Positions 45,801 to 57,065 of a stretch of 64,000 nt of DNA are shown in pieces. Source of the DNA: Paragordius varius (taxonomy: Eukaryota > Nematomorpha); contig OZ176057.1 of assembly GCA_964247055.1 (NCBI GenBank), forward strand, positions 2,294,001-2,358,000, in the 5' to 3' direction. The notes under the pieces were generated by a model. That model saw only the letters and a list, made by a program, of their open reading frames with translations. It was not told the origin of the DNA and searched no databases. Made by a program: the position numbers and the translations under genes. Position 1 is the first letter of the stretch. The number at the start of each line of letters is the position of its first letter.

Positions 45801-48800
45801 GAAACTCAAATTAGGCGTCTCCTTGATGGATATGGCTGATGCTTACCGTGATATTAATATACAATCATCAATGATGGTATTTTTTTCTTATTAGAGTAAA
45901 CGAAAAACTTCAAATTGAAAAAATTTAAAAGCATTAAACGAAGTAAAACATGCTTTGAACAGTGTATTTATCGAAGAGGTCATCGAACTCAAATTTTAAG
46001 GGTACTTATACTAAATGGGAAAATTTTTGTATAGTATGTAACTGTTAACTTTTTCCTGAAAAAATATTTATCATAATGTGGGCGGATTTAGCAATTTTAA
46101 GATTTTGGATGGCTAAATATAAATAAATTACAAAAAGATTTTAGAGCTAATTACCCTTCTAAGAATAACACTATTTATGCCCTTATGTTTTAGTTCATTG
46201 GTAAATGCATTTTCGTAAATTTTTTTAATTTTAATCCCGTCAATATTTTAAATTATTAATAATATATCCGATAATTTAGCTAAAATCTTTCAATCTTGAT
46301 TGTGTAACACTTATGGAAACTATAGTGGAACAGGATGCCAAAGCCATTCAGGTACTTAAGGGATTACCAAATATTTTTTGGAATCGGAACTATATATTTA
46401 AATAATTTTAAAACGTCGCTTTCAAAAAATATTTTTTTTAGTTTTTTTCGTTTTTTATCGACAACTTTAGCCTTATTTTATATTTTTCCTTTATTCTTTT
46501 GGTTATATATGTCTAAAGGAATTTAATCTCGAAATCCTTTCTGACTTGCTAATAAAGGATGGGACCGGTTAACAAAGCACAATGATTTTATACAATATTA
46601 ATAATAAAATATTTTAAGGTTTAAATTTATATAGTAAATTGTGGTATTTTTAATTTTAATAGAGTCAAATACTAATAAATATTTTATTAGCTAAACAGTT
46701 TATTATAATAATTACAATATATAATTAAATGACAAGAGAATGTTATAACTAAAAAGTTTTTTTAAAAAAAATAACCATACTTTAATCTTTGATATTATCT
46801 ATAATTACAAATGAATAATGCATTATTGTCTCTATTCTTTATTTTTTAATCAAACCGCGATAGTTGGTTATATTTCAAATCAAGGTTTTTAAGATGTCTT
46901 TAGAAATAATTATATTACGTTTTGTCAGTATAATTGGGATTTACTGTATATCATTTCCAGATGGAATATAAAAAATATCATGGGCACCATAAACGACTCA
47001 AGGAACGCTACGTAAAGCTGTTTAATGCTTTAAGAAGTAAAAATGCTGGAAAGAAACATAGAAAATCATTACTTATGCCAAATATCAATACTACTCTTAA
47101 TGGTAATATTGTTAACAATATTGATGTTAATAAAACGGACAGTCCAGTCCAAATTCCCGAATTTGGTGGAGAAAGCATATATGGAACTATTCCAAGATCA
47201 CTTTTAAACGATTCTCAAACGGGCCATGGGGCACTTAAGACGAATCAATTGAAAGTGAGTATTGATATACATATTCGAGGTAATGTATATGACCGCTTTC
47301 AAGATATATCATTTTCACTTCAAGGGTGTCTTGAACACTTGAACTTGGTTCCTGAACTTCATGCATTTATTGATCTATTATTTTTATTAAAACTAATATA
47401 TTTTTAGTATTTTTTCATAAAAATATACGGTTCTTGAATGTAAAAAATTAGTATTGATTTCAAAGAAGACGTGCAATAGTTATATTATTTTTTATTTAGT
47501 ATTTTATTTGTGGTAAAAAACTACTTTTTGAACGGAGTACCATTTTAATCTTTTTTAATAATAATGATGGGTTGTACAGCTGACTTTTGGGTCTAAAGAC
47601 TATTTATCAAAAATTTTTGCACACCGTTAAACTTATTAAATTAAAAACAAGCCTATTTTTATGCTAATAATCACGTTTTGTGATGGCTGATGATCATTTT
47701 TTACATAGAAAACCTATATATAAATAAAATAATTGTAAAAGAAATTTAAGTATTCAAAATACATGTGTTATATAAAATAACATTTCAAGATTATTGAAAG
47801 CAAAATGTTTGATTAAGTTTTACCAAATACCAACAATATGTCACTAACTAGGGGTGGTTAAGATGCGACCCTTCCTGATTGTTTGTGCGGCCTGGAAAAG
47901 TTTAAATTAAAAAAAAATTAACCTTGGCTTTTAATAATACAAAAATTCTTAATTTTTTTGGCTTTTATATAAAGAGTAATTTGATTACACTAGACAATAA
48001 ATTTTTCTGCCACTCGAGTTTTTTGAATTTTCTGATATTTAGTATCATTTTAACAGTATTTCTGAAATAAAAATTATAACTCGTTGGAAGAATTTTGTAT
48101 TTTGATTTTTTTGATTATGCGCCCTCTTTATCAAAATTTTACTAAATATTTTTTTTGAAAATATACAAGTAATGCCCATTTGTAATATATCATTCGAAAG
48201 AGTAATAAAAACTCTATAAATGCATACTAATATGTAATACATCGACAGTTACTATTGGACACAAAGAGCGACAAACGCGCGAAGCGAGAGCATTTTTGTT
48301 AATTATTATATTTTTAAATCTAATGGATGAAAATAGCTCATACTTTGTTTAGATGGTGATGAATGTCCAAAAAAGATAACACAAAAAAGTTTTTTTGATT
48401 AAACCATTTTTTTATTGCTTTTATGTCACTCAAAACAGCCATTTTTACGTTTTTTTGTTTTTTTAAAAATTACCATCTCATCAATATTAATTTATTTTCT
48501 TTACAAGGCTGATAATTTCGAAATTTTAAAGATAAAAACAAAGTTTAAGGTATTTTTGATCTTTTATAGCCATTATAATAAATTTACAGTTATAACTATG
48601 CATTTTAGTATCCACTAGGTAAAATATTTATGATAATAATAATTTTTATTAAAAAAGCAAACCAAAAGCTTTTTCAAACATTTTTTTAAATTAAATACTA
48701 ATATAACCCTAATAATTATATTAAAATAATTTATATGATTTTCAAATTAGTTTGTCTGTGAAAATTCTTGACTTATTTAAGGATTCAAAATTTCGACCAT

Positions 48801-51800
48801 TTAAATCCAAATAACTTTTACATCCGATTGATTTAAATGACTTACTACCATTTAAAAGATGCAGATTTTTGCGCTCTTTCGAATGATATATAATACATGG
48901 CTTCATACCTAAAACTTTTTATTTTCGAAATTTCGAGTTTAATGTTAAATCGGGGTCAAAAATTATCGATAAACTCTAATAAAAAAAATTCTTCCATGCT
49001 AGACCAATTTTCTTTTCAGATATACTAATTATGCACTTTAATGAAATAAATTTTAAATTTACAAGAATGGCAGTTAAAAAAAGTTAAAATTTGTTGTCTA
49101 GTGTTATGCAGAGTCTCTCAAGTTAAAACTACCCATGATTTACTTCCAATTTCGAATGTTTAATTTTTTATAACCCAGAAATATCTGAAAAAAAGATGTA
49201 TATAGATAAAATTTAAGCCATTTTATAAAAAAACTTAATAAATAAATCTCACAAATTATAGTAAAAATTAAATGTATACAAACAAAATATAGGAATCTGA
49301 CAAATATTTTTTAAAATGGACAACCATACTTTGAAACGTGATTAAATAAATTAAATTTATCGCTTTGCATTGCAGATACGGGAAAAGAAATGTAAATTGT
49401 TAAAATAGTCTATGGAGAAAATCAAGGCTTGAGGATAGCAGTTTTTTTTAAAAAAATATTTTTTTATGTTTCAGTTTCTCTGCGAAATTATAATTTTTAC
49501 TGTATATCATAAATTACAAATTTATTGGCTCATATATGCAATTATTCCGTACAATCATATATTAATCATCTTATATCGAATCTAGATTGCATATCAATTG
49601 GCTGACAGTGAGAAGGAATTAAATGAATATCGAATTCAAGCCTTAAAACAAGTATTTTTACTTTTATTTATTTTACGTCATTTATAATTTAGATACAAAA
49701 AATTATTTCCGAATTAAATAATCTCTATGTAAATACCTACAACTTATGTAAATGAAGCTAGAAATATAATTTTTTATATTTTATTTTAACAAAATTGATT
49801 GTTTACTCAAAGAGTAGTTCCGATTTATAATTGAAATTGTCATAGAGCATGAAATGTATAAATTAAGGTATCAAATGGATACCATACTTAGAAAAGAAGT
49901 AAATAATGTTCGAAAATAAATTTAATATTATCTTTTACCATATTCTGTATTTCGATGAAACCAATAAAAATCATATTTTACGAATTAATTATACAACTTT
50001 TTACCATCATTCATTAAACATTATCTAACCTTTGACAGTGCTATCAGCATGTCAAATTTTACCGAATCAATGAAGCCTATTTTATCCATTTTATATAGAT
50101 AATAAAGCCCTTAACGATGACATAAAAACATTTTTTTAATTTCAATGCTGCTGTTCCACTTCAGTAATAAATCTGTCGAATTTCTAAAAGAACATTATAT
50201 ATTTAGATTTGGCAATTGCATATTTAAGGTATCATAACTCATCAACCAACAATCAAAATTTGCCATAAATTAAATTATTAAGGACATGCATTTTATTTGG
50301 GGATAGCATAACCAATAAATTTTTAGTATTTGTAGCATTCGAAAATTCATTCAGGTTTTCAAGCATAAAAATAATTGGCATAATTTGACCTAATTAAGCA
50401 ATTTTTGGATAATTATCACCAAAAAATAGTGTTTTAAAATTCGTAACCTCTACAACCTATGGTACCATGACCTAATGGTTTCTATCGAAGATATATAAAA
50501 TACTGTGTGCAAAAATTTTTTTAACAAAATAATTTTTTTTCATGAAATAACTTATGATAAAAGAATTCATTCGCAAAAATTTTATTTATTGAGATTTAAA
50601 CAGATTGTTGGATGATATTCCACTACTTTCAAGTTTTATTTTTCATAAATTATATAACTCCCACTGTAAAATTCTAAAATAAAACATTCTTTATACACTC
50701 ATAAACCAGATGACAAAATAAAAAAAACAATATATTAGTTTTATTTTGATATAGAAGTTATTTTACTGAATAAAATATGAATGTTAAGATTTTAATAGTG
50801 AGTTTAGCTAGTAAATAATAAAAAAAATATTTTAACATATTAAGTATGTTAAAAGAAACACCCCATCTTTTGATCTGAATTTTTATGAACCCAACTATAT
50901 GTTTTAGGCTTTTTGCAAATTGTAAATATCTGCTTAAACAATAATAAATCACAATATCTCAACTTTATTATTATATTTTTAATTATCCTTAATTATGCTC
51001 AACTTTCACTTAATTTTATTCTCTCTAAATAATTCAAAAACTAGATCGTCAACAAAATTAAATTTGCGGCAAATGAATGCGGTCATAAGCTATCTCAAAA
51101 AAATTTTTTTTGTTAAAAAAATTAAGCCGCTTTTTTGATATATATATATACATACATACATACACATACATAATAATTATTAAAAGGCATATCGAACGGA
51201 AAAAAATTGTTATGCAAAATTGTTGGAAAAACAATGCACAAGAATCCGAAATATCCTCGTTGAAACATCAAAGGTAAAAAAATAAACTAATACTAGTTCC
51301 TATTATTTTAGTTATTTGCAAAACATTTATTTTTATTTAGGTAGATTTTATAAGGTTATATTGTGCTGTTAGGTGAATATTTTGTTCAGTCCGCGGTTAC
51401 CTTTATGGGAATCAATACTGACTAAAATTCAAAAAACAACTACCGCAGTAACCACAACTGGAATTTATGGCTCTCAATACAATGATAATCCTACTATTGA
51501 TAATAACGATGTTTATGGAAATCCATTTTCTATTCTTTGTCGCGATCAAGGTATAGAGAAGTTTTATGAAAGCCTTGTTAATAATCAGAGCAGAAATCAA
51601 CGAAACTTTATTATACCTTCAAATGATCCACGTCAACAAAATGTGAATGAGTCCTACTACAGTCAAAATAATTTAAATCATCAAACCGCTTTCCAGAACA
51701 ACCACTTAAATAGTAATTTTAATTGTTATCGCAATACGCCTTCTTATTATCACCCCCCTAATCAACGTGACAAAGAATATAATGCGAGTAATAATACAAC

Positions 51801-53572
51801 TAATACCTCAAACAGCCTTTCCTATTGGGATGTTGCCAATAAAATTCAAGTAGAGCCTATAGCTGATGAATATCCAAAAGTATATAAAATAACCTAATGA
51901 AAAGCTATAAAGATAATGAATGTTTTGTAAATATGTTGCATCTACTAAATTTGCAATTTTGGGAACCGTAGAAATACAGTATGAATACATAGACATTCCC
52001 AGTTTTTCTTAATGTTAGATAGCACATATATAAAGAGCTTTTTTATTATTGGTGAACGCGAAAAAGTGAAAAAGTATGTGCCAATAATATCTCTTTCTGT
52101 ATGCGCTATCTGGCAATAATTATAAAAAACCAGCTTGATTCTACTGCATTATAACTGATCTACCCGCTTAAAATGTAGTTTTAGATCATAGCTAAAATTA
52201 ATACCAAAAAAATTATATACACCTTAAAAGTATAATTATATTGCTTTTATAAATTAATAATTTTCAATCATTAGCATGGAATAAAAATAATTAATCGATA
52301 TTATTTTAACCATTTACGTTTTATATATATGTTAAAATTTTAAAAATTTTAAAAAGCAGTCGCAGTCATCATTGCGTTCAAATAACTTAAAAACTTCAGC
52401 TTTTACAATTTAAATTCAACATATATATCCAATTTTGACAAACATCTTTTGTTACTTTAATTGTAGAAAATTTTGTTGACATCTATGATATTCTTTTCTA
52501 AATTCGTAAAGCAAAAGTTAAAATTATTTTTGATTTATATTTCCATCAATGGGTTTATGCATATTGCATTTTTATTTAACTTAATCGAGTGGGAATTGTA
52601 TAAATTGGTGATGTTTTTTATTGGTATTAACACTTTTCCTACAAACTCTAAGATTGTGATTAATATTAAATGATTCTAAGCTAATCATCATAATGTAATC
52701 ATGTCTTCTCATTAGCAAGGTGTAAATTTAAGACAATAATTTTATATCATATTGAAAGTAATTAACCAACTTTAAAACTCAATATTCTCTCAAATTTTAT
52801 CTAGTTAAATTCGGCATATTCAATGGTTGATATAAGATCCTCGTTGTATGGAACATACTTTCCCACACCAAACGCGGTACCGCAATCTTTAGTCCCTACT
52901 AATGATGATCATAGGATAGTTAACAAAAATAGTTGCAGTATAGATGGTGACTTGGAATCCACCGTAGTATCGAATTGTGGAACTAATATGCATCAAATAA
53001 AACGTGATTACAACAACGAATATCGGAAAAAGGAATCGATGGATAACATAAACAAAGGAAACGGTTCCATAATAAATCTTAAAGCTTCCAATGAAACTGG
53101 CAAAAAGGCTAATGACACTAACAATAAATGCGGACGCAGTTTTTCATCCTCTGGTTGTTCATCGATAAATTCTGCCGTTGCTCAAAATAACTTATCCATA
53201 GGTTACACATATTATAATAATTACCTTTCAAAATGTTTTCACTAAATGTTTTTCATAAATTAAGTCAATTTGTATAATACAAAAAGTTCTTGCATAGAGC
53301 CGTCTTGATACGAGGTTTAATATTTTCTTTATGCGCGATTTAGTAAAAATATTACAATTGATTTTTATTGCCTCGGAGGATTATAAAAATGAGAGTCATT
53401 TAGTTAAAACTAATTATTAATCAACTATTATATAATATGTTTGTTATAATTTGTATAATCAACTTAGATAATTCAACACAAGCATATGGCACCAATAACC
53501 ATACAAAGTATTGTTCAAATAAATGGATACATTGAATATAAAACAATATTTTTATAAATCTTTATAATTATT

Positions 53573-53606
<34 letters not shown>

Positions 53607-55503
53607 AACTTGCCAGAGTTATATGCAATTTTAATCCTGAATCGTATTCAACATATGCTGATGGGAACACACTCGGGTAGATTGGTTATGTTTTATATAT
53701 ATTAAAATATGATCTGTGCAAAATTTTTCAAGATTATATATGTTATTTAGAATTGGTTAACCGCAAAATGTATGGGTTTTTATTACTTTTGAATTTCATT
53801 TTATAAACTATTAACCATAAAATAATTGCCAGAGAATGGGCCTTAAAATTTATTATTTTTATATAAAGTCATATTTTTTGCACCGGAACATATGAAAATG
53901 TTAAACATATGATTAAACCATTTCATCTGGGTATTTTAAATGCGTTCATAGTCACGACTAGTAAGCAGCCTCTCTTACGAGGTGCAATAATTTTACGAAC
54001 GAACAAATGTAATTATTTTTTATTATATTAATTGTGACTTTTTTAAAATTTATTTATCGCCTGTGATTACTAACAGCAATGATTTAGCATGCACTATGAT
54101 AGAATTAAATGTGGATGAAATTGTTCACGTTTATGAAATGCCTCATGTAACTCAATGTAATGGATGGTCGTATGGCAAAAATATTAACAATTCCAAGTAA
54201 GGAGAGAGAAAGTGTTTTTTGTAATATCCAATAATCCTACTTATTTTAAATGGCGTTTAAAAATCCGAATTTTTTATACTTTACTTATAGCGTTAATGTT
54301 ACAAAAATTCAACATAGGCAATTATTATTTTATTTGTATTTAGAGTGGGATGGTTTCCTGAAAGTTTCACAATACCATTTTCTCCACCAATTTCCCATGC
54401 CCCAAGACCAGTACATTAACATTTTATATAATATTTTTTTATCTAAGGAACCACGGTAGATTCGAAAAAAAATTATAGATATTCTTTTAGGTGAAGCATA
54501 TGATCATATTCTTTTAATATAATAACAAACTATGAATTCGGTATATAATGTGTTTTTATATTTTGCGACGTACATTTGTATTTACCTTGAAAGACTTATA
54601 AATCCGTAGTTTTGAGGTTAGAACGCCATATAAGATAAATAAATGCAAAAAACCAAATTGATGTGGTCACATATATTCCTAATGCCTTCAAACCACAACC
54701 AATCATTAAGCATATAATTTGGAACAAAAATTATAAAATTTCATATAATATATCATATTTTACTTTAGGTTTTAAATGAGTGCTCACTCATTGATCCAAC
54801 TTATGAGTCGCCTCAACGACTTTTACGTAAACAAAAAATTTTGTCTGAAAATGTTTCACTTACAAGCACGACACTAGAAAATGAAACTCCCGCAAATGAT
54901 GAGATTGAAAATAAGGATACAAATGATAATAAACAAAGGATAAAAAACAAAAGCTTAGAAAACATTCACAAACAGCATTTATTGCAATTGGGATATAATT
55001 GTTCGATTGCTACGCCCTCTTCTACTCACAGCGAACAAGATTCAAGCTTAAAAGTTAGTAATAACCATGAAGATTATGAGAAACATGATGTTGAGCCAAC
55101 AACGATTGATAAAAATAGGCATAGTATTTTAATCAAAAGTATTGATAAAATTGGTGAAACAACCAATTCAAGTATAAATATTGATAAATTGGGGAATAAA
55201 GCCACACCCGCACCAAGCTCTGGTAAATTGAATGAACTTCAAGACATAGAGAAAGAATTTGATAAACGGGCCAGTTTATTTAGCGAACTTAAGGATAAAT
55301 TGAGACAAAAGTCTACATCAGTTACCATGGAGACGGGAAATTCAATGGCATTGGAAATAGTCAATACTCATAAGCAGCCAAATAATAGTAATCAGGGATC
55401 ATTAAATACAGATTGTGTCAAAACAAGTGCTGTTAATACAAAGTTGGAATTGAAAGAGCCACCCCTACCACCTCCATTGCCACCGGCCAATAGAAATGGG
55501 TAA
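42874..55503 (+). CDS. BAIAP2: IRSp53/BAIAP2-like I-BAR and SH3 protein, copy 1
   Basis: Exons: 42874-42933, 45034-45109, 45488-45577, 45815-45876, 46280-46351, 46961-47254, 49586-49651, 51187-51273, 51373-51879, 52805-53201, 53605-53676, 54077-54196, 54344-54410, 54769-55503. The first nine form an I-BAR (IMD) domain that aligns without gaps to human IRSp53 outside exon 6: KIHNIIEDIYK, CYFEALNKIGQNAGE, MADAYRDINIQ...LKSF, AKLLEKQC, SPRLPLW. I-BAR dimers bind phosphoinositide membranes and bend them outward (filopodia). Exon 6 adds about 50 polar residues in the loop between helices. After an Asn/Gln-rich linker comes an SH3 domain (ARVICNFNP, IELNVDEIVHVYE, CNGWSYGK, VGWFPESFTIPF). The tail ends PPLPPPLPP. 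The exon 10 to 11 junction is out of phase as drawn; an exon may be missing. Introns hold repeats only. Confidence 0.87.
44150..44310 (+). repeat. Dispersed repeat family R, diverged copy in I-BAR intron 1
   Basis: CAATTTGAGATTTCCGGAAC, then CTTTTAAAATTAAAAT; duplicated at 62555. Confidence 0.4.
45134..45427. repeat. Short non-autonomous hAT element with perfect 8-bp duplication
   Basis: A 294-bp unit bounded by CTGGGGTGTCCAACAC and GTGTTGGACACCCCTG and flanked by CTTTAAAT on both sides (45126-45133, 45428-45435). It sits in I-BAR intron 2, between exon 2 and the acceptor of exon 3 60 bp away. The copy in the second duplication unit (63605-63909) shows that it was present before the duplication. 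Confidence 0.88.
46740..46950. repeat. MITE family T abutting the acceptor of I-BAR exon 6
   Basis: The internal ATAACCATACTTTAATC motif and the right end TTTTGTCAGTATAATTGGGA, then TTTACTG with a TA flank, match the other T copies. The unit ends about 10 bp before the acceptor AG at 46959-46960, so the element supplies the likely branch-point region. Confidence 0.5.
47278..47350. repeat. End of the second TA-adjacent element family (fragment)
   Basis: ATCATTTTCACTTCAAGGGT, then GTCTTGAACACTTGAAC and GGTTCCTGAACTT, resembles the left end at 25577. It lies just after exon 6; the remainder of the intron up to 49585 shows nothing recognisable except a worn GC-richer patch (47853-47897). Confidence 0.35.
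49258..49505. repeat. Tc1/mariner-like MITE family T in I-BAR intron 6
   Basis: AGTAAAAATTAAATGTATAC at the left, AAATTATAATTTTTACTG at the right with a TA flank, and the internal GGACAACCATACTTTG motif. It ends about 80 bp before exon 7. Confidence 0.6.
51977..52146. repeat. Palindromic MITE family P, diverged copy in I-BAR intron 9
   Basis: Left TA-CAGTATGAATACATAGAC; right CTTGATTCTACTG; inner pair TTATTATTGGTGA / GCCAATAATAT and GATAGCACATA / TGCGCTATCTGG. Confidence 0.55.
53575..53603. repeat. (TA)n microsatellite forming a splice-acceptor tract
   Basis: About 14 TA units run directly into the AG of the I-BAR gene's first SH3 exon, replacing a pyrimidine tract. Confidence 0.75.
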
Positions 55504-55618
55504 ATATTTCTGAATGCGTTGTAAAATTATATTTTACCAGGAGTTTCCAACACCCCAAGTAATATTTTTTATACCAAATTTTAGGAAATCTAAGATAAAT
55601 CAATTTTATTAAACAATA

Positions 55619-56224
55619 CGGAACGCCATTATCACAACGTATACCCGAATGATATAGAAAGCAAAAACAGTTCTAATATTGTTTTAGTTGAGAATAAGAG
55701 AGTAGAGGATCATGATTATGAATGCCAAGTATGACATATTTCAAATATTTAGTGCCGCATTATCATTTATGTGTATATTTATATAACTATAAAAATATTA
55801 AAATTTTATTATACCACCTCAAAGATTTATAATTACTCTATGTAACAGTAGAAATATAATAAAACAAATTGTGTAAAGGAAAAATATTTCATAAGAATCC
55901 TAAATGTTTATTTCTGTATATCTTTTATAAAACCATATGATTACACTTGAGATAGTATGTTTTTACATCTCTACTATTGCGACCTAATAATATCTTAGGG
56001 AATATGAAAAATACGTTTGTCTTTTATTGTTTATGTGTTATTTTTATAATTTTTATTTAGAACTTAGGAATGCCTTTGATTTGTTATCACTATGGTGATA
56101 TTCTATTAGCCATACGGATAGGTATGTCAACGAGACAGGCAAATGTATTATTCGGTTCAGCATTATAGCGATTTTATCAAGGTGGAATTGGGAAGAAAAG
56201 ATATGCCTAAATTAAAGATAATTT
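55619..56224 (+). pseudogene. 5'-truncated copy of the S1-family gene (last two exons)
   Basis: Begins inside the counterpart of exon 5 at ERHYHNVYPNDIESKNSS. That exon remainder (55619-55728) is open and keeps its donor. The counterpart of exon 6 starts at 56061 with an in-frame loss of one codon (NLGMPLIC instead of NDLGMPLIC). It then loses five bases after LLA, which shifts the frame to a stop at 56166-56168. No signal peptide or upstream exons are present, so it is a duplication by-product rather than a gene. Confidence 0.9.
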
Positions 56225-56815
56225 AAAATTTTTGATGAAAATTAATTGTGATTTATGCAAATTATTTATCATAATGTGATTTTTTTAATAATATAGATGT
56301 GGGAATTATAATAAAGTGTCGCATTTGGTTTAAAAAGTAGTGTGTATTGGATGTATTTTGAAGATTAAAGCATGGGGACTTTTAATTTAAACATTGAATC
56401 CTAAAACGGTTCTTACCCATCATATATAAAGTAATTAGCACCGAAATCAGCTAGGTTGCATATGATGATACTTGTTGACATAATTTTGGTATATATTCGT
56501 TGCTTTGAGGTGTATATTACTTAATAATAGGAGTACTCCTGTTTTGGTGTGGTAATACACTCATTGTAAATAATATTCGTTGAGGAAAATGGTGACAAAA
56601 GGCGAGATTTTTTCATAAACTCCTCCATTCACGCACTGATACTAATGGCTGGAAATATGCAAAATTGATTTTTTATACTGGTATTAAGGCCGACGTCTAC
56701 TAAGAAGGAATCAATTGACACTATCAAGGCTTTAGAATCACCGTCAATGTATTGTAGAGAGTTGTAATGCTAAAAGACGGAAAGAGACTTTTTCTATTTT
56801 ATAGGGTCCAAGAAT

Positions 56816-57065
56816 ATGAGGCTTTCGGGACCCACATCTAAAATTTCAAATTGAATAAAAATATTGTTTCCCCTTTTATACGTAGTTTTTGGTATAATTT
56901 AGTGATATTTTTTGGATAAAAAAATTAGACTTAATCAAAATAAAATTATTAAAACAAAATGTGCGCAAATTTTGCCCTTTTCTGTTTTAGGGCAATTACC
57001 ACAAAATTTAAATAACTTTTAAGGGCCAATATATACCATGATAATCCTGATACATTTTACTACCA
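56816..57065 (+). repeat. Dispersed repeat family R, duplicated copy
   Basis: Counterpart of 38285-38570 with the same AATATGAGGCTTTCGGGACC core. Confidence 0.5.

Larger units (their letters stand above)
37206..55618 (+). repeat. Tandem segmental duplication, first unit (18.4 kb)
   Basis: The sequence starting CGGAACGCCATTATCACAAC here recurs at 55619, and colinear similarity continues to the window end (45520 matches 64000). The offset grows from 18,413 to about 18,481 through indels. The unit contains the last part of the S1 gene, intergenic DNA and the whole first IRSp53-like gene. Confidence 0.92.

Noticed and set aside
45877-45894. An apparent 18-nt intron (GTATTTTTTTCTTATTAG) after I-BAR exon 4, followed by a helical-looking frame KALNEVKHALNSVF
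   Set aside because: No phase allows an open frame after it. The exon at 46280 (LKSFNLDCVTLMETIVEQ) continues the human alignment exactly in phase, so the helix-like frame at 45930-46000 is coincidental intron sequence.
47278-47405. Extension of the exon 6 frame to a stop at 47405
   Set aside because: It reads through a strong donor (AAA|GTGAGT) into a transposable-element end.
51187-51273. Frame AYRTERKKIVMQNCWKNNAQ for I-BAR exon 8
   Set aside because: It leaves a phase that cannot join the next exon. The frame giving AYRTEKNCYAKLLEKQC joins in phase and reproduces the human spacing between LVEKQC and LPLW.
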